Assembly (NCBI GenBank): GCA_028820845.1
Contig: JAPPII010000022.1
Coordinates: 87,663-151,662 of the forward strand
Source of the DNA: Candidatus Poribacteria bacterium
GTDB taxonomy: Bacteria > Poribacteria > WGA-4E > WGA-3G
DNA: 64,000 bases
Reading direction: 5' to 3'
Below, in pieces: positions 41,372 through 51,190 of the stretch. Numbering within the stretch: the stretch's first letter is position 1; each line of letters opens with the position of its first letter. The notes beneath the pieces were generated by a model, which was not told the DNA's origin, searched no databases, and saw only the letters and a list, made by a program, of their open reading frames with translations. Made by a program: the position numbers and the translations under genes.

Positions 41372-44300
41372 ATGGTAGCTAAACTTTCCAAGGACTTTCT
41401 AATCGGTGTGATTGGGCTAATGGCGCTAATCCTTGTTGCCTGTATTTTCTACATTGTACAGGATAACATGACTGCGCGAACACGTTATAGTGTCAAGACC
41501 TTCACGCCGCAAGGAGAGGTGCCACAATGGGTCGATTTTTCGATTACGTTTTCAGAGGTGATCGTTGATAAGTCACGCGTCGGCACCGAAATCCCAGCCG
41601 AAGCGTTTCGGTTTACGCCAGCTGTTCAAGGCACAGCACGCTGGGTCGCACGCGATAGAATCGGATTTTTCTTAGATGCACCTTTGGCACCCGCCGCACA
41701 GTATACTGTTCAACTCACACCCGACCTGAACCCATCTGAAACATTTTTACTCACCGGACAAAAAGATTTCAAATTCGCGACTGAGCCTTTCACAATAGAG
41801 CAGACACGCATGGAATTTACCACAAATGAGGCACGTGAACAGGCAACAGGGTTTGGTACGATAGCGTTCAACTACCCTGTAACGACAGCTGATTTAAAAG
41901 CACATCTCTCTATTGAATTGGATGATGGAACAGAAATCCCGTATCAGATTGAGACCAACGCTGCTACGGCACGGACAGTTCGATTCAAAACACAACGGAT
42001 AAAACGCGGCAGTGCCGACCGAGAAATAAAAGTTAAGATTGAAAGAGGATTTAAATGCACAGGCGGACAAATCGGTCTTGAGAAAGCACATGTCACGCCT
42101 GTTATGCTTCGAGGTATAGGAACACTCGGGGTAACATATTCGGACGTTTGGGAAAGTGACGGCACGCCATATATTTCAGTCAGTTTCAGCGCACCTGTAC
42201 TTGGTGATACCGTCGAACCCTATCTGGAACTTACACCGGCAGTAGCGTATCAAGTCGTCGCTGATTATCGGAATATAGAAATCCACGGCGATTTCAAGCG
42301 GCGCACAACCTATACGCTGAAAATTCGGCGCGGTCTGACAGCGCGAAATGATGCCGTTTTGAAACAAGACTATATGACAAGGCTGAGAATCCCGGATATT
42401 CGACCGCAGCTTCGATTCCTGGGGGACGGTTTCTTTCTTGCACGGGAAGGGCAATTAAACCTCGGACTCACAACGATTAACATTGAGCGCGTAAAACTTG
42501 ATATCGAAAAAGTTTTTGCGAATAACCTTGTCTATGTCTCAAAATTAGAGAGGTGGAGTCGCTGGAGCCGGAACTTGGGTAAACCTATTCATACGGAAGT
42601 ACTTGACATTCCATCGCAGTTGAACCAGGAGGTGACGGTACCGATCTCCTTGGAAGACTATCTGTCAGACGAACATGTCGGTATCTTTAAAGTTGTGGCG
42701 CGGAACGCGCAGCGGGAATGGGACAGTGCACATCAATGGGTACTCGTTACGGATTTGGGCATCACTGCCAAACGCGCTGGGGATAGCCTATCCGTTTGGG
42801 TAAAATCTCTTGCTACCGGCGCAGCAGTGCCGACAGCGCGCGTCAAACTCATCAGCGATAATAACCAAACGCTCCTCAGCGGCACAACTAACTGGGCAGG
42901 CTTTGTCGAATTCACGGATGTCGCTGAGAAAACGGAAGATTTCACACCCTTTATGATTACCGTCGCCAAGCGCGATGATCTTGCTTTCGTTCAATTGGAT
43001 CGGCACGAAATCGCAACGGCGGATTTCGATATCTCAGGTGCCGCCTATTTGCAAAAGGGCTATGAAGCCTTTCTCTATACAAGTCGCGGTGTCTATCGAC
43101 CCGGTGAGACTGTCCAACTTGCGGGTATCGTCCGCGCACCGAAACAGGCAACGCCAAAGCCGCTGCCTACCCGTATTGAAGTGCTCTCTCCAGATGGTAG
43201 AATCCTACGAGAATTGAGGCAGCGAACGACGAAAGCCGGTGCCTGTGAGATGCGAATTCCGATTCCTGACTACGCACAGACGGGTAATTACATCGCCAAA
43301 ATGCTGATTGCTGATAAGGTTGTCGGAAGAACCCAATTTCAGGTTGAGGAATTCATGCCCGACCGGATGAAGGTCGGCATCACTACGGACAAATCTATCT
43401 ACAGGCTTGGAGATGAAATCGACATTCAAGTGGATGCTGTTAATCTGTTCGGCCCACCGGCTGCGGGACGAAAGGTTCAGGTTTCATGCGAATTGAGATC
43501 GATCTCCATCGCGGCTGCTGGCGGTATTTCATCAGCAGAATTTAATACAGCAAAATGGCGCACCTTCATCTTCGGAAGCACTGGATCGAACTTTGCCAAA
43601 CAGTTTGAAAGTCAACGCGTTGAACTCGGAGAAGCTAAAACTGATCCATCAGGTAAGGCGCGCTATCAATTCGCTATTCCTTCAACCGTGAAAGCACCCT
43701 CTCTGTTAAATGGAGTGCTCACGGCTACCGTCAGTGAAATCGGAGGCAGGGCTGTCACGGCTTCACACCGAGTCGTTATCCATCCGTATTCGCATTATGT
43801 CGGGCTTCGACGCACAAATATGGCGGACGCTAAGATTAATCAGCCGGTCCGTATCGACTATGTAGCCGTTGATGATGCTATGGCTGTTGCGCCTGGACGC
43901 GCTTTACGGTTGAGCCTCCACAAAGTCAACTGGAACACGATACTTCGGCAGAATACAGCTGGACGTTATGAATACGTCTCCGAACCGCAGACGACCGAGG
44001 TCGAGACGCACGACTTAACTTCGGCAGAGACAGCACAGCCCCTAACACTAACACCTTCAGGCTACGGTGAATATCGCGTCCGACTTGAGGACCTCAAATC
44101 GACGGCGACAGCGGAAATCGGATTCTACGTTAACGGTTGGGGCAATACGGCGGTGTCTATGGAACATCCGACCCGCTTGGATCTGACCCTCAATAAGCCT
44201 GCCTATCGTTCTGGTGAAACAGCGAAACTACATGTCAAAGCACCCTTCCCCGGTACGCTCCTGCTGACCGTTGAGCGGGACAAAGTCCTGAGTTACCGCA

Positions 44301-46993
44301 CGATTGCGATGAAAGAAAATACCGCGACTTTGTCAATTCCTGTGCGGTCGAGTTATAGACCAAACGTTTACCTTTCTGCAACGCTGATTCGTCCTATGCC
44401 TGTGGATACTGTATCGCTGGACCACTATCAACCACTTCCAGCACGAGCATTTGGCGTGATACCCTTGAAACTGGATGCAACCCAGAGAAGGCTTTCGATA
44501 GATATGTTTCTTTCACAACAGGATGAGGCGGGTGTATCTTCAAAGGTTCCACTTTCCGGTGAAGGGATGCGTATTGTGGACGGAGAAAATACTGAGATAG
44601 CTGTCCGACCGAACAGCAGTGTGGACATCACCTTCCAAGTGCAAGGCAGACGTTCATGGCAGAAATACGAGGTCTGTATCGCAGCTGTGGACGAAGGAAT
44701 CCTTTCGCTGACAGATTTCCAAACGCCTGATCCACACGATTACTTCTATCGGCAGCGCGGATTAAAGACGCGCTCCTTTGACCTGTATAGCGGTATTTTG
44801 CCTGAAATTGCCGGTCTCACTGATAATTCGAGTACAGGGGGTGATGCTGCACCCGACACAGCACGAAGCAAACGGCTTAATACCGGTAGCATTATACGGG
44901 TGAAACCGATCTCGCTTTGGTCTGGATTCGTGCAAACCGATGGAAGGGGACGCGGTACTGTTCAATTTAAAATCCCGCAATTCAACGGGAAATTACGATT
45001 GATGGCTGTTGCTTTCGCCGGCGCAAATTACGGTGCTACGGAGGCATACTTGACTGTCCGTGAGCCTATTGTCCTAACGCCAACCTTCCCACGCTTCTTG
45101 GCAGGGGGAGACAAACTCCGTGTACCTGTTACCCTTTTTAACGGGACAGGTGAGGCTGGCGAATTTACTGTCGAATTGCAAACCGAAGGGGCTGTGCAGC
45201 TCCTGTCAGCAACTGCTGCGAATGGGATGTCTCAAACGCCACCTCCCTCTGTAGGAGAGATGTCCCAATCCCGACGGCTCTCTGTTGATGCCGGGGCGGA
45301 AGCACAGGCGTTTTTCGATATTCACGTTCACGATGCGATTGGGGAAGTCGGTTTCAATCTATCTGCACAGGGAAATGCTGAGACCGCCGAGATAGACGTG
45401 AAACTTCCATTACGTTCTACCGCCCCACCTGTCACAAAGACAGGGCAAGGCGTGGTCCGTGCTGGTAAACCGGTCGATTTCATTTTCCCCGCAAATTTGA
45501 TACCGGATTCCTCGGAATTCAGCCTCACGTTATCGCCGTTTCCAAATATCGCTTTTGCTGATAGCCTCCGTTCCCTTGTCCGTTATCCGTATGGATGTTT
45601 GGAGCAGACGACGAGTCGGGTTTTTCCGCTCCTCTATTTCAGTGATCTGGCGCGAAGTGTTGAACCGATGCTCGCCAATGAGGATTTAGTCGATCACTAT
45701 ATTACGTCAGGTATCACTAAATTAGAAAGCATGCTAACGGCAAGGAATCATTTCGCTTACTGGCCCGGCGGAACTTACATCAACGCGTGGAGTAGTATCT
45801 ATGCCTCCCATTTCCTCGTTGAAGCTCGGAAAGCGGGCTATGAGGTTGCAGATCGGGTCTACGACACAATGCTGGACGGTTTGCGGGAACGGGCAAAGTT
45901 CTCACCAAACGCAGAGGGTCGAGATGACTCTGAAGGGATAAAGACGGATACCGCACTTGCGACCTATGCTGCTTATGTCTTAGCCGCCGCTGGGCACCCC
46001 GATCGCGGAACAATGAATTATCTGAAGAATAGAGGGTTGAGTGGACTTAGCGACTATAGCCACTTTCAACTTGCTGGCGCGTTCGCACTTAGTGGCGAAT
46101 TAGAAACCGCGCTGTCAATGCTACCGGTTTCAGTATCACCAGGTGTGAATGATAAAAACAGCACGCGGTGGGAGACAGGTGGTACTTTTAACTCTCCAAT
46201 TCGAGCACAAGCTATCATGCTCGATACGCTTGCCGAAGTCAATGAGAATCATCCATCAATCCCTATGCTCGTTAAGAATCTAAGAGACGCTGCATCCGAC
46301 GGGAACCGATGGAGAACAACACAGGATAACGCTTTTGCTTTCCTTGCACTCGGTAAGATTATGAAGAAACAGATGGACAAGGACTACACCGGCACTCTGA
46401 AAATTAATGGTGAAGATTTTGCTGACTTCGATGCAACGGAGGCACGCTACACCCATGAGGGGTGGGATGGGGTGCGCGTGCAACTTTCTGTCGAAGGCAA
46501 GGGAAGCTGTTACTATTACTGGAGTGCTTATGGCATTCAACGTGACTCCTATGTTGAAGAATACGAGCGTGAAATACAAGCGCGCCGTCGCTACTTCAAC
46601 AAAGATGGCGAGGAATTGGCTCGACAGTTTGCGCACGGGGATTTAATCGTTGCGGAGATAACCGTTAAAGCACTTACTGCTAATCTGGAAAACGTCGTTG
46701 TTGTGGATATGTTGCCTGCCGGATTCGAGATTGAGAACCCGCGGTTGGAGTCTCGTGCGGGAATTCCGTGGCTGAGAGCGCAGGACTTCAAGCCGGACTA
46801 TCTCGATATTCGCGATGATCGGCTCATTTTCTTCGGCACGTTCCCGCGTCAGCGCGAACGTAAATTCTATTACGCACTCCGTGCTGTCACGCAGGGCGAA
46901 TTTACCTTGCCACCTATCGCTGCCGAAGCGATGTACGATGCAACGAAATCTACTGTAAGTGGTAGCGCGCGTATTGAAGTGGTTACAGAGTGA
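41372..46993 (+). CDS. Alpha-2-macroglobulin-family lipoprotein with thioester
   Basis: The 1873-residue product has a lipoprotein-type signal (hydrophobic 9-23 ending L-V-A-C). About ten macroglobulin-like beta domains follow, then the complement-like region. The thioester motif is C1409-L-E-Q in RYPYGCLEQTTSR, inside an alpha/alpha toroid (about 1390-1680). MG-type motifs (GVYRPGETVQLAGIVR, TDKSIYRLGDEIDIQVDA, VAAVDEGILSL) are clear. In bacteria such proteins trap attacking proteases in the periplasm and partner with PBP1C, which repairs peptidoglycan. Here pbpC overlaps the stop, the same arrangement. The GAGAGGG site before the ATG supports the start. Confidence 0.95.
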   Translation: MVAKLSKDFLIGVIGLMALILVACIFYIVQDNMTARTRYSVKTFTPQGEVPQWVDFSITFSEVIVDKSRVGTEIPAEAFRFTPAVQGTARWVARDRIGFFLDAPLAPAAQYTVQLTPDLNPSETFLLTGQKDFKFATEPFTIEQTRMEFTTNEAREQATGFGTIAFNYPVTTADLKAHLSIELDDGTEIPYQIETNAATARTVRFKTQRIKRGSADREIKVKIERGFKCTGGQIGLEKAHVTPVMLRGIGTLGVTYSDVWESDGTPYISVSFSAPVLGDTVEPYLELTPAVAYQVVADYRNIEIHGDFKRRTTYTLKIRRGLTARNDAVLKQDYMTRLRIPDIRPQLRFLGDGFFLAREGQLNLGLTTINIERVKLDIEKVFANNLVYVSKLERWSRWSRNLGKPIHTEVLDIPSQLNQEVTVPISLEDYLSDEHVGIFKVVARNAQREWDSAHQWVLVTDLGITAKRAGDSLSVWVKSLATGAAVPTARVKLISDNNQTLLSGTTNWAGFVEFTDVAEKTEDFTPFMITVAKRDDLAFVQLDRHEIATADFDISGAAYLQKGYEAFLYTSRGVYRPGETVQLAGIVRAPKQATPKPLPTRIEVLSPDGRILRELRQRTTKAGACEMRIPIPDYAQTGNYIAKMLIADKVVGRTQFQVEEFMPDRMKVGITTDKSIYRLGDEIDIQVDAVNLFGPPAAGRKVQVSCELRSISIAAAGGISSAEFNTAKWRTFIFGSTGSNFAKQFESQRVELGEAKTDPSGKARYQFAIPSTVKAPSLLNGVLTATVSEIGGRAVTASHRVVIHPYSHYVGLRRTNMADAKINQPVRIDYVAVDDAMAVAPGRALRLSLHKVNWNTILRQNTAGRYEYVSEPQTTEVETHDLTSAETAQPLTLTPSGYGEYRVRLEDLKSTATAEIGFYVNGWGNTAVSMEHPTRLDLTLNKPAYRSGETAKLHVKAPFPGTLLLTVERDKVLSYRTIAMKENTATLSIPVRSSYRPNVYLSATLIRPMPVDTVSLDHYQPLPARAFGVIPLKLDATQRRLSIDMFLSQQDEAGVSSKVPLSGEGMRIVDGENTEIAVRPNSSVDITFQVQGRRSWQKYEVCIAAVDEGILSLTDFQTPDPHDYFYRQRGLKTRSFDLYSGILPEIAGLTDNSSTGGDAAPDTARSKRLNTGSIIRVKPISLWSGFVQTDGRGRGTVQFKIPQFNGKLRLMAVAFAGANYGATEAYLTVREPIVLTPTFPRFLAGGDKLRVPVTLFNGTGEAGEFTVELQTEGAVQLLSATAANGMSQTPPPSVGEMSQSRRLSVDAGAEAQAFFDIHVHDAIGEVGFNLSAQGNAETAEIDVKLPLRSTAPPVTKTGQGVVRAGKPVDFIFPANLIPDSSEFSLTLSPFPNIAFADSLRSLVRYPYGCLEQTTSRVFPLLYFSDLARSVEPMLANEDLVDHYITSGITKLESMLTARNHFAYWPGGTYINAWSSIYASHFLVEARKAGYEVADRVYDTMLDGLRERAKFSPNAEGRDDSEGIKTDTALATYAAYVLAAAGHPDRGTMNYLKNRGLSGLSDYSHFQLAGAFALSGELETALSMLPVSVSPGVNDKNSTRWETGGTFNSPIRAQAIMLDTLAEVNENHPSIPMLVKNLRDAASDGNRWRTTQDNAFAFLALGKIMKKQMDKDYTGTLKINGEDFADFDATEARYTHEGWDGVRVQLSVEGKGSCYYYWSAYGIQRDSYVEEYEREIQARRRYFNKDGEELARQFAHGDLIVAEITVKALTANLENVVVVDMLPAGFEIENPRLESRAGIPWLRAQDFKPDYLDIRDDRLIFFGTFPRQRERKFYYALRAVTQGEFTLPPIAAEAMYDATKSTVSGSARIEVVTE

Positions 46994-49491
46994 TGAGAAA
47001 CATTAGAATGGCTATTCGCTATCCGTTGTTCGCTATTCGCTATCTACGGTTCGCGGTTCGCGGTTCGCGGTTCGCTATCTGCTATCCGCTATTCGCTATT
47101 CTCGCCCTCTTTATGATCGCCAATTGGTGTTTTCCGCTGCCTAAGGCACAACTCCACCGACCTTCATCTCCTATCGTTTTGGATAGAAATGGTGAATGGC
47201 TCCGCGCATTTTTGGCTCCTGACGGGATGTGGCGATTTAGCTGTCAGTCCAAAATGGTGAACCGCGAACCGCGAACCGCGAATAGCGAACCGCGAACCCA
47301 CAACTACTTTCTCCATCAAGCAATACTAACGTCGGAGGATAGGTGGTTTTACTACCACTTTGGCATTAACCCGGTATCCATTGCGACTGCCTTTTATGAC
47401 AACCTCACAGCCGGCAAGGTCGTACGCGGCGGATCAACAATTACGATGCAGCTCGCACGGCTGATGGAGCCTAAGGCTCGGAACGTCCCAAACAAATTGT
47501 GGGAAATGTTCCGTGCCATCCAACTTGAACTCACCTATTCCAAATCCGAGATTTTAACCTATTACTTCAATATGCTCCCCTACGGTGGAAATATCGTCGG
47601 GACAGCGGCAGCCTCGCGGCTTTACTTCAATAAACCGCAGCATGCGATGAGCCTTGGTGAAGCAGCACTCCTCGCCGCAATTCCCAACTCTCCCGAACGC
47701 CTGCGTCCAGACAGATTCCCAGAAAATGCAAGAGAGGCACGAAAAAAAGTGCTGAACCGACTCCTTGCACATCAGCAGATTTCCGAACAGCAGTGGCGGG
47801 CGGCATTGCAAGAACCGATTCCAACAAAACGCTATCCGCTCCCGTTCAAGGCACCACACCTCGCACGTATGCTCGTAAAGGGAAAAGGACTACACACCGG
47901 ACCAACGACAGGGGGCAGGATATACACGACAATAGACGTGAAAGTTCAAGAGACGGCACTCCGTATCCTTCGAGAATACCTTGATGCTTCTTATGCAGGT
48001 GTCGTCAACCTCCGCTTACCAAGCACAGGGGCTATTGTCGTTATGGACACTCGGAGCCGTCAGGTTTTGGCAATGGTAGGTTCTCACGACTTTTTCGACC
48101 GTAAGGCGTTAGGACAGATAAACGGAACACTTGCACCCCGCTCTCCCGGCTCTGCACTGAAACCTTTCGTCTATGCACTCGCAATGGAGCAAGGCTTGAT
48201 TACACCTGAGACCCTTTTATTTGATGTCCCTGTCACATATAATGGGTATGAACCGGTGAACTATGACGGCAAATATAGCGGTTATGTTACCGCACGTCAG
48301 ACACTTGCCCGTTCTCTGAATGTCCCCGCTGTTAATCTCAATGCACGTCTGAAAAACGATACATTGCACACTTTTCTCAAACGGGCGGGAATCTCAACGC
48401 TGGCACCGGCGAAAAAGTATGGGCTCTCTATGGTTCTCGGTGGATGCGAAGTGAGCTTGCTTGAACTCACAACGCTTTACGCAGGGCTGGCAAATATGGG
48501 AGAATTCGCACCGTACCAATTGACACTCTCAAACCGCGAACACAGTTATCTTGCCGATAACCCCCCAAAACGTTTGCTTCGGCAAGAGACGAGTTTCATC
48601 ATAACTGAGATGCTCACAACTTTACAACTCCCGGCAAATACCGTTAAGAATCCTGAGGCTTTTGAAAGCACGATGAATCTACCAAAGATTGCGTGGAAAA
48701 CCGGGACCTCGTACGGACACCGAGATGCGTGGTGTATCGGCTATTCACCGGAATTAACGATTGGGGTTTGGTTGGGGAACTTTGATGGGAAAGGATCGTC
48801 AATGATGAGCGGGGCAGACGCAGCAACGCCTATTTTGTTCGCGCTCTTCACGGCACTGACAGGGCAGGATACACACCGCTGGTTCGCGAAACCGGAACAA
48901 CTGAAAACACGGGAAGTCTGCACACTCAGTGGTGCTCCTGTTTCACCACACTGCCCGACCCGTAAAAGCGATGTCTATATCTCTGGTGTTTCACCCGTCG
49001 CAGCTTGTACGATTCACAAACGCGTCTCTATTGATGAGGCGACGGGTTACAGTCTCTGCTCCCACTGTCGGAGCCTTGACAAAACGGAGTCACAAAATGG
49101 ATACAAGACTGTTATCTTTGAAGAGTGGCCCGCGGCGGCAGCGACGTGGTTGGCAGAAAATGGATTTGCTGTGCCTGTTTTACCGGAGCATAACCCGTTG
49201 TGCAACGGTGCAATCGCAGGGACGGCACCGGTCATCTTATCACCTACAGAAGACACTGTGTATTACATTCGACCGGGTGTCCCCTTAGAGAACCAAAAGA
49301 TTCGACTCTCCGCCTCCGCTTCTAACAGGACACAAGAACTGTTCTGGTTTTTGGATGGTGAGTTAATTTTCAAAGGGAACGCAGGACAGCAGTATTGGCT
49401 TACACCTGTCAAAGGAAAACATCTACTGACCTGTGTGGATGCGGAAGGCCGCTCGGCAAGCCTCCCGCTTCACATTTCGACCATCCCGTAG
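46993..49491 (+). CDS. pbpC: Penicillin-binding protein 1C with repeat-derived N-terminus
   Basis: The 832-residue product is a bifunctional peptidoglycan synthase. The glycosyltransferase domain (about 105-290) shows SEDRWFYYHFGINPVS and GGSTITMQLAR. The transpeptidase has the S-x-x-K nucleophile S-A-L-K in SPGSALKPFVYALA, the motif SLN, and KTGTS. A C-terminal BiPBP_C-like domain ends the protein. The start ATG shares its A with the TGA of the macroglobulin gene; a GTG one codon earlier is also possible. Residues 6-36 are encoded by 13 tandem 7-base repeats and read as AIRYPLF, AIRYLRF, AVRGSRF, AICYPLF. A second array encodes residues near 89-104 (REPRTANSEPRTHN). Core motifs are intact, so activity is expected. 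Confidence 0.95.
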   Translation: MRNIRMAIRYPLFAIRYLRFAVRGSRFAICYPLFAILALFMIANWCFPLPKAQLHRPSSPIVLDRNGEWLRAFLAPDGMWRFSCQSKMVNREPRTANSEPRTHNYFLHQAILTSEDRWFYYHFGINPVSIATAFYDNLTAGKVVRGGSTITMQLARLMEPKARNVPNKLWEMFRAIQLELTYSKSEILTYYFNMLPYGGNIVGTAAASRLYFNKPQHAMSLGEAALLAAIPNSPERLRPDRFPENAREARKKVLNRLLAHQQISEQQWRAALQEPIPTKRYPLPFKAPHLARMLVKGKGLHTGPTTGGRIYTTIDVKVQETALRILREYLDASYAGVVNLRLPSTGAIVVMDTRSRQVLAMVGSHDFFDRKALGQINGTLAPRSPGSALKPFVYALAMEQGLITPETLLFDVPVTYNGYEPVNYDGKYSGYVTARQTLARSLNVPAVNLNARLKNDTLHTFLKRAGISTLAPAKKYGLSMVLGGCEVSLLELTTLYAGLANMGEFAPYQLTLSNREHSYLADNPPKRLLRQETSFIITEMLTTLQLPANTVKNPEAFESTMNLPKIAWKTGTSYGHRDAWCIGYSPELTIGVWLGNFDGKGSSMMSGADAATPILFALFTALTGQDTHRWFAKPEQLKTREVCTLSGAPVSPHCPTRKSDVYISGVSPVAACTIHKRVSIDEATGYSLCSHCRSLDKTESQNGYKTVIFEEWPAAAATWLAENGFAVPVLPEHNPLCNGAIAGTAPVILSPTEDTVYYIRPGVPLENQKIRLSASASNRTQELFWFLDGELIFKGNAGQQYWLTPVKGKHLLTCVDAEGRSASLPLHISTIP
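47011..47101. repeat. Thirteen heptad repeats inside pbpC (signal-anchor region)
   Basis: Units GCTATTC, GCTATCC, GTTGTTC, GCTATTC, GCTATCT, ACGGTTC, GCGGTTC (three times), GCTATCT, GCTATCC, GCTATTC, GCTATTC are contiguous and exactly 7 bases long. Three units make 21 bases, so the peptide repeats every seven residues. Confidence 0.85.
47257..47305. repeat. Seven heptad repeats inside pbpC, opposite orientation
   Basis: GTGAACC, GCGAACC, GCGAACC, GCGAATA, GCGAACC, GCGAACC, CACAACT. GAACCGC is the reverse complement of the GCGGTTC unit of the first array, so the two arrays could pair in DNA or mRNA. Confidence 0.85.
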
Positions 49492-49513
49492 GTGTGCCTA
49501 CTACACAAAACGC

Positions 49514-50281
49514 TTAAAACCTACCGGAGTTGGACTTCAGTTTTCCCCACGTTGTTGTCAATTTGTCCTCTGCTTTCACGGCGAGGGCTGTTGCCATATT
49601 TTTTTCGACTTCCTCTGCAGTGAGGGCTACGCTCCAAATCTTAAATTCATCGATAACACCGTTGAAGAAGTTGCCGTTCCCTTGGTTCGCTGCGATGCAC
49701 ATACCTTGAGTGCCGAAATCCATGCGGGCATCGCCACCGGCTTCCGCTTCAGCATCAAGTTCTCCGTCAATATACATCCACGCCGTTTTTCGGCTCTGTG
49801 ACCCGACAAAATAGTACCATTTCGGCTCAAACTTATCATAATTCGTGAGTGCCTCTAATTCTACACCTTGCGTCGCAAAGTAGAACCCGAATAACACACC
49901 GCCGCGATTGAAGGTAATGTGAGGTCTCCCACCCCCTTGAAGCCGGTATAGCAGATCGATACGGTTACCACCCTCAATCTCCTCGTCGGGTTTGAACCAA
50001 AATTCAATCGTCATCTCTTTCGGCTGATCAATTTTGAGCGGGTCGAAGTTAACACTCCCGTTGTTGAAATGGAGTGCTTGTCCAACAACACCTTCTACCC
50101 ATTTGGCGTTTTCTATGTCCCCAACGAACCCATTTGGAGACGTATCTTCCGCCTTGTTGCCTGCGCCTTCGTCAAAAGGCAAATAGACGAGTAAATCTGT
50201 CGCTGGGTCGGCTGCGTGCCCAAACGTGCAGCTCAGTAAGAACAGCACAGCTGCGAAAAAATATGCTAAATATTTCATCAT
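49514..50281 (-). CDS. Secreted LamG protein with K-L-T-T-T-W tail motif
   Basis: The 255-residue product has a signal peptide (hydrophobic 5-20, FGHAAD). A complete LamG domain follows: LLVYLPFDEGAGNKAEDTSP, AKWVEGVVGQALHFNNGSVNF, MTIEFWFKPDEEIEGG, KTAWMYIDGELDAEA, FFNGVIDEFKIWSVALTAEEV. The C-terminus continues directly into the tail KAEDKLTTTWGKLKSN. It is the last of three tail-motif genes on this strand, 7 bases after the stop of the second. In the tail, 17 bases (ACAACAACGTGGGGAAA) are identical to the next gene's tail, pointing to duplication or conversion of this segment. Confidence 0.87.
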   Translation of the reverse strand: MMKYLAYFFAAVLFLLSCTFGHAADPATDLLVYLPFDEGAGNKAEDTSPNGFVGDIENAKWVEGVVGQALHFNNGSVNFDPLKIDQPKEMTIEFWFKPDEEIEGGNRIDLLYRLQGGGRPHITFNRGGVLFGFYFATQGVELEALTNYDKFEPKWYYFVGSQSRKTAWMYIDGELDAEAEAGGDARMDFGTQGMCIAANQGNGNFFNGVIDEFKIWSVALTAEEVEKNMATALAVKAEDKLTTTWGKLKSNSGRF

Positions 50282-50288
50282 GTTTTCC

Positions 50289-51137
50289 TTAATAGGGAGA
50301 TTTCAACTTTCCCCACGTTGTTGTTAATTTATCGATCGGTTCAACCGACAAGGCTTCTGGTAAGTAGTAGTTAAGGATGAATTCGCCCATAATCGCACCC
50401 CACGAAACACCCGGATGCGGGACATCGCCAACATAGGTTTGGACAAAGATACCCAAACGACCACCAGTGTCTGTGTTGAATAGCACGCCTGGATCGATCC
50501 GCAAATCGTCCTTCGTATTTTCAGCCAATGCGATCTCTACCTCCCACGGCGATTTCTCGAAATCCTCCACGTGGAACGGATAAGACGTATTATACTTCTT
50601 CAGACTTGGTATAAAGTCTTTGCCTTCCTGTGTCGGGGTCATTTCAACGGGATTCGCTTGCCAAGCGTCCGGACCCCTACCCATCCACACGTGCGCCTCT
50701 GGGACATCAACGACATGACCTAATGCCACCTGTCCGTTTGTTTCTGCGGGTCCTTCCGATGTGTAGAACGTGTATTCGCCTGTGTTGAAAATCGTGTTAC
50801 CGGCATCAAGGAACTCTTCGAGAAGCGAACCGTCGGGTTTTGCGTTGCCGGTCGGATAAATCGTTGATGGCGTGATACCTGTCAGAATCAGCGTATTGCC
50901 GCCACCCGCCGTGTGCGCTGCGACCCAATCCGCTAATCCCTTAATGTCCTTCGGGTCAAAAGCCGTCAGGTTTACCTTATTATCAATAAGCTTAATTACG
51001 GTATCAATTTCCGCTTGAGCACCTTTTGGATCTTCACGTGCCCACGGATGTGAGTCAGTGTGGATCGCGAAATTGTAATTGGCTTCCGCTTGACTGGAAA
51101 TCAGAACTATTAGGCAAAGAATAATTAGTTTCTTCAA
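50289..51137 (-). CDS. Secreted protein of unknown fold with K-L-T-T-T-W tail motif
   Basis: The 282-residue product has a signal peptide (MKKLIILCLIVLISSQAEAN). The body is not LamG-like. It contains FAIHTDSHPWAREDPKGAQAEIDTV, a segment LADWVAAHTAGGGNTLILTGITPSTIYP, and PSLEEFLDAGNTIFNTGEYTFY-like alternation that resembles glutamine-amidotransferase-like or ThuA-like folds. That assignment is weak. It ends VEPIDKLTTTWGKLKSPY, so the tail is attached to different domain types. It is the middle gene of the three-gene unit. Confidence 0.75.
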   Translation of the reverse strand: MKKLIILCLIVLISSQAEANYNFAIHTDSHPWAREDPKGAQAEIDTVIKLIDNKVNLTAFDPKDIKGLADWVAAHTAGGGNTLILTGITPSTIYPTGNAKPDGSLLEEFLDAGNTIFNTGEYTFYTSEGPAETNGQVALGHVVDVPEAHVWMGRGPDAWQANPVEMTPTQEGKDFIPSLKKYNTSYPFHVEDFEKSPWEVEIALAENTKDDLRIDPGVLFNTDTGGRLGIFVQTYVGDVPHPGVSWGAIMGEFILNYYLPEALSVEPIDKLTTTWGKLKSPY

Positions 51138-51190
51138 CGGTTTCCCTCCTCTACATGTTGTAGACGGGCACAGTGCCCGCCCTATTATAT

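Noticed and set aside
47011..47305. CRISPR array or variable-number repeat outside genes
   Set aside because: Units are 7 bases without spacers and lie within an intact pbpC reading frame.
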